DNA of 6,618 nt from RZYP01 sp050256135 (GTDB taxonomy: Bacteria; Bacillota; Negativicutes; Acidaminococcales; Acidaminococcaceae): assembly GCA_050256135.1 (NCBI GenBank), contig JBFWIF010000109.1, positions 1 through 6,618 of the forward strand, read 5' to 3'. Every line of letters begins with the position of its first letter. Within the stretch, counting starts at the first letter, position 1. The position numbers and the translations under genes were made by a program. Of the stretch, positions 1-5,486 are shown piece after piece. The notes below the pieces were generated by a model. The model saw only the letters and a list, made by a program, of their open reading frames with translations, was not told the origin of the DNA and made no database searches.

Positions 1-91
1 TTAGATTTATATGACCTTCCCTAAATAGGGAACTACGGCCATACGGACAGCCGGGTCAATTGCCGATTGGCAACTAAGGTTGCATTATTGA

Positions 92-120
92 TTGATTTAA
101 ATACTCAAATTTTATATGTT
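92..120 (+). promoter_or_regulatory. Possible sigma-70-type promoter in the leader
   Basis: TTGATT (92-97) is followed after 17 bases by TATGTT (115-120). Each hexamer matches the TTGACA/TATAAT consensus at four of six positions and the spacing is ideal. If it is used, the transcript would start near 127, leaving the 12-58 stem set outside it. The region is AT-rich, so such matches arise easily. A second, weaker option is the -10-like TAAAAT at 234-239, which lacks a good -35. The real operon promoter could also lie left of the window. Confidence 0.2.
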
Positions 121-287
121 GGTTACTTCATAACCGCGTGTGTTAAGTTGCACAATACTTGTGAAACGGTCAATAAGAGTAGTGAAAGTAATTTTTTGCT
201 CAATCGACTCTAATATCTAAAAACGTGAATAAATAAAATGAATGCGAATTCAATAATAAATAATGCACAGAATTTAGAAATGACCAA

Positions 288-337
288 ACTCAGGTAATGT
301 TGTATTAAGCACAACATATCTGAGTATTTTTGTTTTT
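288..337 (+). terminator. Rho-independent terminator immediately upstream of speD
   Basis: The outer stem is ACTCAG (288-293) with CTGAGT (320-325). The inner stem is ATGTTGT (297-303) with ACAACAT (311-317). A short internal loop (GTA against AT) separates them, and the apical loop is seven bases (304-310). The 3' arm runs straight into ATTTTTGTTTTT (326-337), a classical U-tract. The next base starts the speD Shine-Dalgarno site. Because nothing separates the U-tract from the ribosome site, the hairpin is best read as a conditional terminator within the operon leader rather than the end of an unrelated upstream gene. Its presence is direct observation; that it is regulated is inference. Confidence 0.85.
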
Positions 338-344
338 AAGGAGG
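338..344 (+). promoter_or_regulatory. Ribosome binding site of speD
   Basis: AAGGAGG, close to the perfect anti-16S complement, lies six bases before the ATG at 351 and fixes the speD start. It directly abuts the U-tract of the preceding terminator, so a transcript stopped there would lack the ribosome site altogether. Confidence 0.9.
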
Positions 345-350
345 TAAAAA

Positions 351-1121
351 ATGGGTAATAAATTAAAACTGTATGGTTTTAATAATTTAACTAAGGCACT
401 TAGCTTTAATATCTATGATGTCTGCTATGCAAAAACTGAGAGGGAACAAAGAGATTATATTGCTTATATTGATGAGCAGTATAATTCGGAAAGACTGACA
501 AAAATTCTGCTGCAAGTTACAGACATGATTGGCGCCACAGTACTTAATATAGCTAAGCAGGATTACGAACCTCAAGGAGCTAGCGTAACTGTGCTTATTG
601 CCGAGGAATCCATGGTTCGTTCTCTTGATGGAGAGACTATTGTTGCTCATTTAGACAAAAGTCATGTTACTGTCCATACTTATCCAGAGTTTCATCCGGA
701 TAATTCCATTGCCACATTTAGAGTAGATATAGATGTAGCAACGTGTGGAGAAATTACTCCACTCAGCACTCTAGATTTTTTGATTGGCAGCTTTGATTCG
801 GATATTATAACTATGGATTATCGTGTGCGTGGTTTTACCCGTGATATTGATGGGAAAAAGCTTTATATTGACCATGATATTGCTTCCATTCAGGATTACA
901 TAGATGCCAAAACCTTGGAAAAGTATGATGCGATTGATATAAATATGTATCAGGCTAATATTTTTCATACGAAGATGCTAATCAAGGAAGTTGATTTGCA
1001 GAATTATTTGTTTAAAACTGATGTTTACGAATTACCGCCTAAAACAAGATTAAAAATTACTAATAGCTTAAGGCGCGAGATGATTGAAATTTTCAGCGGT
1101 ATGAACGTATATAAGGAGTGA
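351..1121 (+). CDS. speD: S-adenosylmethionine decarboxylase proenzyme (SpeD, E. coli-type)
   Basis: It decarboxylates S-adenosylmethionine to the aminopropyl donor used by spermidine synthase, in the cytoplasm. The 256 residues align by eye almost throughout with E. coli SpeD (264 residues): KLKLYGFNNLTKALSF at the N terminus, the QDYEPQGASVT block (70-80), AHLDKSH (99-105), HTYPE (109-113), STLDFLI, and DYRVRGFTRDI (156-166). Self-cleavage is expected between Lys103 and Ser104, Ser104 becoming the pyruvoyl cofactor; Cys132 in ATCGEITP matches the catalytic cysteine. The insertion after the SEEP-like segment of E. coli is shorter here, accounting for most of the length difference. The ATG at 351 has a strong AAGGAGG. 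The last codons, AAG GAG TGA, double as the ribosome site of the next gene. Some SpeD homologues have become pyruvoyl-dependent ornithine or arginine decarboxylases, but the close match to E. coli SpeD and the adjacent speE argue for the classical activity. Confidence 0.96.
   Translation: MGNKLKLYGFNNLTKALSFNIYDVCYAKTEREQRDYIAYIDEQYNSERLTKILLQVTDMIGATVLNIAKQDYEPQGASVTVLIAEESMVRSLDGETIVAHLDKSHVTVHTYPEFHPDNSIATFRVDIDVATCGEITPLSTLDFLIGSFDSDIITMDYRVRGFTRDIDGKKLYIDHDIASIQDYIDAKTLEKYDAIDINMYQANIFHTKMLIKEVDLQNYLFKTDVYELPPKTRLKITNSLRREMIEIFSGMNVYKE
1113..1118 (+). promoter_or_regulatory. Ribosome binding site of speA, embedded in the end of speD
   Basis: AAGGAG lies within the last two sense codons of speD and ends at the first base of the GTG at 1118. 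It is therefore too close to serve that GTG, but sits 11 bases before an in-frame TTG at 1130. This favours TTG as the speA start and suggests translational coupling, because ribosomes finishing speD cover the site. Confidence 0.6.
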
Positions 1122-1129
1122 CTGGAAAA

Positions 1130-2587
1130 TTGAACAAGCTTTCGCAGAAGAAAGCTCCGATTTTAGAAGCTTTGGAAGAATTTAAGAGAATGCGGTTGGT
1201 ACCGTTTGATGTGCCGGGTCATAAAAGAGGCCGTGGCAACAAAGAATTGACGGAGTTTTTGGGCGAAAGATGTCTGACGGTTGATGTGAATTCAATGAAA
1301 CAATTGGATAATCTTTGTCACCCAGTGGGGGCGATTAAGGAGGCAGAAGAATTGGCCGCGGAAGCTTTTGGCGCCAAGGCTGCCTTTTTTATTGTCAATG
1401 GAACAACTGCAGCAGTTCAGGCAATGATTCTTACTGCCTGCAAAAAAGGTGATAAAATTATTTTGCCGCGTAACGTGCATCGCAGTGTTATTAATGCTAT
1501 GATTTTGTGCGGCGCTGTTCCAGTTTATATCAACCCTCAAATGAACGAGAAACTTGGTATTGCCTTAGGCATGAAAGTTTCCGATGTGCAAAGGGCAATT
1601 GAAGAGAATCCTGATGCTAAGGCAGTGCTTGTGAATAATCCAACTTATTATGGTATTTGTTCCAATCTTAAAGCAATTACAGAATTAGCTCATGCCAATA
1701 ATATGCTTGTTCTAGCTGATGAGGCACATGGAACTCATTTCTATTTTGGAGATAACATGCCAATTTCTGCTATGGCTGCAGGCGCCGATATGGCCTCGGT
1801 AAGTATGCATAAATCAGGTGGGTCGCTTACGCAAAGCTCATTCTTGCTCTGTGGTAAGAATGTAAACTCTCATTATGTAAGGCAAATAATTAATTTAACT
1901 CAGACTACCAGCGGTTCTTATCTTTTGCTGTCTAGTCTTGACATTTCCAGAAGGAATCTAAGTTTGCATGGTAAAGAAATTTTTAAGTATGTAACGGAAA
2001 TGGTTGAATATGCAAGACAAGAAATCAATCAAATAGGCGATTACTATGCATATTCACGTGAGCTAATCAATGGTGACAGTGTTTTTGATTTTGATGCTAC
2101 TAAGTTGTCTGTAAATACGTTTGATACAGGGCTGGCTGGTATTGAAGTTTATGATCTATTACGGGATGAATACGATATTCAGATAGAGTTCGGCGATTTG
2201 GGTAATATTCTGGCTTATGTTTCTGTTGGCGACAACTATAAGAATATAGAACGTTTAATAGGTGCCTTGTCTGAAATCAGGCGCTTATACAAAAAAGATA
2301 AAACAGGTATGCTTAGACACGAATATATTCCGCCAAAGGTTAAATTCGGACCGCAGGACGGTTTTTACGGGATAAAGGAACAGGTCGACTTGGATGCTAG
2401 CGGTGGTAGAATCTGCAGTGAATTTGTAATGTGTTATCCGCCGGGTATCCCGATTTTGGCTCCAGGTGAGGAAATTACGGATGAAATAATAGAATATATA
2501 AAATATGCTAAAGAAAAAGGCTGTTTTCTGACGGGACCAGAAGATATGGAAGTCAATAAGATTAATGTTTTGAAAGGAGGGTGTTAA
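1130..2587 (+). CDS. speA: Arginine decarboxylase, PLP-dependent, AAT-fold (Orn/Lys/Arg decarboxylase family)
   Basis: It probably converts arginine to agmatine and CO2 in the first step of the pathway. With the TTG start the protein is 485 residues (MNKLSQKKAPILEAL...), the usual length of Bacillus SpeA-type decarboxylases. Residues below are numbered from that TTG. Family signatures are DVPGHKRGRG (27-36), VNGTT (89-93), DEAHG (197-201), the PLP-lysine motif SMHKSGGSLTQ with Lys228, and PPGIPIL (437-443) in the C-terminal domain. An alternative GTG start at 1118 (489 residues) overlaps the speD stop, but its only Shine-Dalgarno sequence overlaps that codon. The family also contains lysine and ornithine decarboxylases that cannot be separated by eye; arginine is inferred from the downstream agmatinase. 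The gene ends directly against speE, whose ribosome site lies in its last codons. Confidence 0.9.
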   Translation: MNKLSQKKAPILEALEEFKRMRLVPFDVPGHKRGRGNKELTEFLGERCLTVDVNSMKQLDNLCHPVGAIKEAEELAAEAFGAKAAFFIVNGTTAAVQAMILTACKKGDKIILPRNVHRSVINAMILCGAVPVYINPQMNEKLGIALGMKVSDVQRAIEENPDAKAVLVNNPTYYGICSNLKAITELAHANNMLVLADEAHGTHFYFGDNMPISAMAAGADMASVSMHKSGGSLTQSSFLLCGKNVNSHYVRQIINLTQTTSGSYLLLSSLDISRRNLSLHGKEIFKYVTEMVEYARQEINQIGDYYAYSRELINGDSVFDFDATKLSVNTFDTGLAGIEVYDLLRDEYDIQIEFGDLGNILAYVSVGDNYKNIERLIGALSEIRRLYKKDKTGMLRHEYIPPKVKFGPQDGFYGIKEQVDLDASGGRICSEFVMCYPPGIPILAPGEEITDEIIEYIKYAKEKGCFLTGPEDMEVNKINVLKGGC

Positions 2588-3439
2588 GTGGATCTTTGGT
2601 ATAGTGAGGCTCACACAAAGTCAGTAAAATTTACAATTAAGGTTAATAAACAACTTTTTAGTGCTGAAAGCGACTTTCAGAGAATAGATATTTTTGAATC
2701 CGAAGAGTTTGGACGTTTTCTGACACTAGACGGATATATGATGCTTACAGAGAAGGATGAATTCATCTACCACGAAATGATTGTCCATGTGCCTATGGCA
2801 GTTCATCCCGATGTCAAAAAGGTGCTTGTAATAGGTGCTGGTGACGGGGGGGCAATCCGTGAATTGACAAGATACAAAACCATTGAAAGCATCGACTTCG
2901 TTGAGATTGATGAAATGGTTGTCGAAGTCTGCAAAAAGTATTTGCCACAGACTGCTTGCGCCTTCGATGACAAAAGAGTGCATTCCTATTTCCAGGATGG
3001 GCTGAAATTTATCAGGAAACATGAAGATGAATATGATTTAATAATTGTTGATTCAACCGATCCTTTCGGACCAGGTGAAGGCCTTTTTACCAAAGAATTT
3101 TATGGCAATTGCTATAAAGCTTTAAAGAAGGATGGTATCATGGTGAATCAGCACGAAAGTCCTTTTTATGAAGAAGATGCTATAGCGATGAAGAGGGCAC
3201 ACAAGAGGATTGTAGAATCATTTGCCATCAGCCGTGTCTACCAGGCACATATTCCGACTTATCCTTCTGGCCATTGGCTTTTTGGGTTTGCTTCCAAAAA
3301 GTATCATCCGGTACGCGACTTAAATGCAGACAAGTGGAATGCTCTGGGCCTTAAGACGCGCTATTACAATACAAATCTGCACAGAGGCTCGTTCTGCCTG
3401 CCTAATTATGTACAGGAGATGCTGCACGATGTTGAATAA
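2588..3439 (+). CDS. speE: Spermidine synthase (polyamine aminopropyltransferase)
   Basis: It transfers the aminopropyl group of decarboxylated S-adenosylmethionine to putrescine, giving spermidine and methylthioadenosine. The 283 residues match family length. An N-terminal beta-sheet domain is followed by DEFIYHEMIVHVP (57-69), a Rossmann core with VIGAGDGGAIRELT (81-94), VEIDE (105-109), DSTDPFGPGEGLFTKEFY (155-172) with the catalytic and substrate aspartates Asp155 and Asp158, TYPSGHWLFGFASK (224-237), and YYNTNLHRGSFCLPNYVQEML near the end. The nucleotide loop reads GAGDGG where most relatives have GGGDGG, a mild change. The start is GTG at 2588, directly after the speA stop, with AAAGGAGG (2573-2580) seven bases ahead. 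Agmatine rather than putrescine as acceptor is possible in this family, and a ureohydrolase sits next door, so N1-aminopropylagmatine synthase activity cannot be ruled out by eye. Confidence 0.95.
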   Translation: MDLWYSEAHTKSVKFTIKVNKQLFSAESDFQRIDIFESEEFGRFLTLDGYMMLTEKDEFIYHEMIVHVPMAVHPDVKKVLVIGAGDGGAIRELTRYKTIESIDFVEIDEMVVEVCKKYLPQTACAFDDKRVHSYFQDGLKFIRKHEDEYDLIIVDSTDPFGPGEGLFTKEFYGNCYKALKKDGIMVNQHESPFYEEDAIAMKRAHKRIVESFAISRVYQAHIPTYPSGHWLFGFASKKYHPVRDLNADKWNALGLKTRYYNTNLHRGSFCLPNYVQEMLHDVE

Positions 3440-4283
3440 AAATATAGAAACCTTTATAGCTTGTGACAAGGATTACGCCGAAGCCAAAATAGTTTTATTC
3501 GGTGCCCCGTTTGATTCGACAACTTCTTTCAGACCTGGAACACGCTTTGCCAGCAAGGTTATGCGCAGCGAATCTTTTGGCATAGAAACGTATAGCCCGT
3601 ATCAGGATAAAGATTTGACTGACAGCAGCATTTTTGATGGTGGAGACCTGGAGTTACCTTTTGGTAATACAGAAAGAGTTCTGGCTGAGATTGAAGAATT
3701 TACCGCAGGAATTGTTGAGGATGGCAAAATACCGCTGATGATTGGCGGCGAACATCTCGTAACTTTGGGAGCGGTTCGCGCTGTTGCAAAAAAATATCCT
3801 GATTTACACATCATTCATTTCGATGCCCATACAGATTTAAGGGAAGATTACCTTGGCGAACCATTATCCCATGCTACGGTTATTCGCAGACTCTGGGATA
3901 TTGTTGGTGATGGCAAAATTTTTCAGTTCGGTATCAGGTCAGGTGAAAAGTATGAATTTGAATTTGCTGCTGAACATACTGTTATGAATAAGTTTAATTT
4001 GAATGGTTTACCAGAGGTTGTTAAGTCATTGCAAGGTAAGCCTGTCTACTTTACTCTCGACCTCGATGTGCTGGATCCTTCTATTTTCTCGGGGACGGGT
4101 ACACCGGAAGCAGGCGGGGTAAGCTTTAATGAGCTTTTACAGGCTGTTATAAGCATGACAGGGCTTAATATAGTGGGGTGCGACGTAGACGAATTATCAC
4201 CTGTGTATGACCAAAGCGGTGTTTCTACTGCAGTTGCATGCAAGATTTTACGTGAAATATTATTAATATTGGAGGCGAAATAA
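3429..4283 (+). CDS. speB: Agmatinase (agmatine ureohydrolase)
   Basis: It hydrolyses agmatine to putrescine and urea with a binuclear Mn centre. All six metal ligands of the arginase/agmatinase family are visible in the 284-residue product: His109 in GGEH, Asp132, His134 and Asp136 in HFDAHTD, and Asp211 and Asp213 in DLDVLDP. SHATVIRR (147-154), SGTGTPEAGG (221-230) and CDVDELSPVYD (251-261) are also typical. The open frame extends further upstream, but the ATG at 3429 gives the expected length and has AGGAG (3414-3418) ten bases ahead; upstream in-frame codons read as a shadow of speE. The start overlaps the end of speE by 11 bases in another frame, suggesting coupled translation. Together with SpeA it forms the arginine-agmatine-putrescine route. 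An aminopropylagmatine ureohydrolase role is an alternative if SpeE or the downstream synthase accepts agmatine. Confidence 0.95.
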   Translation: MLNKNIETFIACDKDYAEAKIVLFGAPFDSTTSFRPGTRFASKVMRSESFGIETYSPYQDKDLTDSSIFDGGDLELPFGNTERVLAEIEEFTAGIVEDGKIPLMIGGEHLVTLGAVRAVAKKYPDLHIIHFDAHTDLREDYLGEPLSHATVIRRLWDIVGDGKIFQFGIRSGEKYEFEFAAEHTVMNKFNLNGLPEVVKSLQGKPVYFTLDLDVLDPSIFSGTGTPEAGGVSFNELLQAVISMTGLNIVGCDVDELSPVYDQSGVSTAVACKILREILLILEAK

Positions 4284-4284
4284 A

Positions 4285-5484
4285 ATGGGTAAAGCTTTAA
4301 TTATAGGTTGTGGCGGCGTTGCCAGTGTGGCAATTCACAAGTGCTGCCAGAACAGTGAAGTGTTTGAAGAAATTATGATTGCCAGCAGAACAAAAAGTAA
4401 ATGCGACGCATTGAAAGCTAAGTTGGATGGCGGTAAGACTAAAATCCATACTGCTCAGCTTGATGCAGACAAAGTTGATGAGATCGTTGCTTTGATTAAC
4501 CAATTTAAACCGGATGTAGTGCTAAATCTGGCACTCCCTTATCAGGACCTTACAATCATGGATGCCTGCCTGGCTACTAAAACGCATTATGTTGATACAG
4601 CAAACTATGAGCCGCTTGATACTGCTAAGTTTGAATACAAGTGGCAATGGGAATATCGGGAACGTTTTGAAAAAGCAGGTATAACCGCACTGCTTGGCAG
4701 CGGCTTTGATCCTGGCGTAACAGGAGTTTTCTCTGCCTATGCGCAAAAACATTATTTTGATGAAATTAATTACATTGACATCCTTGATGCCAATGCCGGC
4801 GATCACGGCTATCCTTTCGCTACTAACTTTAATCCTGAAATTAATATCCGAGAAGTTACGGCCAACGGCAGTTACTGGGAAAATGGCGAGTGGGTTGAGA
4901 CTGAACCTATGGAAATCAAGAGAGTCTACAACTTCCCGCAAATCGGTGAAAAAGATATGTATCTCCTTCACCATGAAGAGTTGGAATCTTTGGCTCTCAA
5001 TATCAAAGGAATCAAGAGAATTCGTTTCTTTATGACATTCGGCCAAAGCTACCTTACGCACTTGAAATGTCTGGAAAACGTTGGCATGACCTCTATTAAA
5101 CCAATTGAATTTGAAGGCAAGCAAATAGTTCCGCTGCAATTTTTGAAGGCTGTTCTGCCTGATCCTGCTTCCCTTGGACCTCGTACAAAAGGTAAAACCA
5201 ATATCGGCTGTATTTTCCAAGGCATTAAAGACGGTAAATCTAGAACCTATTATGTTTACAATGTCTGTGATCACCAAGAATGCTATAAGGAAGTTGAGTC
5301 GCAGGCTATTTCCTACACAACAGGCGTACCTGCCATGATAGGTGCCATGCTTGTCATGAATGGCACCTGGCAAAAACCAGGTGTACATAACATTGAAGAA
5401 TTTGATCCAGATCCGTTTATGGAAGCTCTCAACAAATGGGGACTTCCATGGGTTGAAGACTTTAACCCTGTTTTGGTGGAATAA
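4285..5484 (+). CDS. Carboxynorspermidine/carboxyspermidine dehydrogenase (saccharopine dehydrogenase family)
   Basis: It is expected to condense L-aspartate semialdehyde reductively (NADPH) with putrescine or 1,3-diaminopropane, giving carboxyspermidine or carboxynorspermidine. The 399 residues start with a Rossmann fold, ALIIGCGGVASVA (4-16), with ASRT (33-36) at the end of the second strand. Next are DVVLNLALPYQDL (77-89), YVDTANYEP (102-110), and GSGFDPGVTGVF (138-149), then the C-terminal saccharopine-dehydrogenase domain with SYTTGVPAMIGAMLV (343-357). The ATG at 4285 follows the speB stop by one base, with GGAGG nine bases ahead. The function is fixed mainly by the adjacent nspC-type decarboxylase, with which this enzyme normally pairs. 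No gene for making diaminopropane is visible, so putrescine is the likelier amine. True saccharopine dehydrogenase is unlikely here. A carboxyaminopropylagmatine synthase using agmatine is a further possibility. Confidence 0.9.
   Translation: MGKALIIGCGGVASVAIHKCCQNSEVFEEIMIASRTKSKCDALKAKLDGGKTKIHTAQLDADKVDEIVALINQFKPDVVLNLALPYQDLTIMDACLATKTHYVDTANYEPLDTAKFEYKWQWEYRERFEKAGITALLGSGFDPGVTGVFSAYAQKHYFDEINYIDILDANAGDHGYPFATNFNPEINIREVTANGSYWENGEWVETEPMEIKRVYNFPQIGEKDMYLLHHEELESLALNIKGIKRIRFFMTFGQSYLTHLKCLENVGMTSIKPIEFEGKQIVPLQFLKAVLPDPASLGPRTKGKTNIGCIFQGIKDGKSRTYYVYNVCDHQECYKEVESQAISYTTGVPAMIGAMLVMNGTWQKPGVHNIEEFDPDPFMEALNKWGLPWVEDFNPVLVE
5340..5383 (+). repeat. Two overlapping, mutually exclusive inverted repeats inside the dehydrogenase gene
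   Basis: AGGTGCCAT (5340-5348) and ATGGCACCT (5360-5368) form a perfect nine-base inverted repeat. CACCTGG (5364-5370) and CCAGGTG (5377-5383) form a perfect seven-base one. They share CACCT, so an mRNA could form only one at a time. No U-tract follows, so neither is a terminator. The codons read normally (GAMLVMNGTWQKPGV), so this may be chance. Confidence 0.5.
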
Positions 5485-5486
5485 TA

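Larger units (their letters stand above)
1..337 (+). promoter_or_regulatory. Candidate structured leader / attenuator of the polyamine operon
   Basis: This is the only stretch over 300 bases without a recognisable gene. Visible perfect inverted repeats are TTCCCT (17-22)/AGGGAA (27-32), CGGC (36-39)/GCCG (50-53) and TGACC (12-16)/GGTCA (54-58); the last encloses the first two as a possible three-way junction. Next come TTGCC (60-64)/GGCAA (69-73), which competes with GCAAC (70-74)/GTTGC (79-83), then GGTTA (121-125)/TAACC (131-135), CACAA (151-155)/TTGTG (159-163) and AGAGT (176-180)/ACTCT (207-211). TTAGAT (1-6) can pair with ATCTAA (215-220), closing the whole segment. A terminator follows at 288-337, directly before the speD ribosome site. 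A structured region followed by a terminator is the usual layout of transcriptional riboswitches and attenuators; that this one is regulatory is inference. I do not recognise the fold. The first bases could also be the tail of an upstream transcript or gene. Confidence 0.45.

Noticed and set aside
1..24. Open triplets ending in TAA at 22-24 as the tail of an upstream gene (LDLYDLP)
   Set aside because: Only seven codons are visible, too few to support a gene; the same bases form perfect hairpin arms.
33..44. CTACGGCCATAC resembles the 5' end of eukaryotic 5S rRNA
   Set aside because: Only about a dozen bases match, the rest of 5S rRNA does not follow, and the context is a bacterial operon leader.
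35..46. Two ACGG motifs, as in the guanidine-II (mini-ykkC) riboswitch
   Set aside because: Neither ACGG sits in a hairpin loop flanked by GC stems as that class requires.
133..138. ACCGCG-like core of a T-box antiterminator (AACCGCG)
   Set aside because: The preceding AGGGTGG half is missing, no specifier stem is seen, and the element is not coupled to the terminator at 288.
1368..1377. Ten-base palindrome TTGGCGCCAA in speA
   Set aside because: It lies within conserved coding sequence (AFGAKAA) with no further structure; likely chance.
3324..3428. Upstream extension of the agmatinase frame
   Set aside because: The extra residues read as out-of-frame speE sequence and are absent from the family; ATG 3429 gives normal length with a ribosome site.
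4522..5388. Long open frame on the minus strand opposite the dehydrogenase
   Set aside because: No recognisable protein family and no ribosome site; the + strand frame is a clear, complete family member, so this is a shadow.
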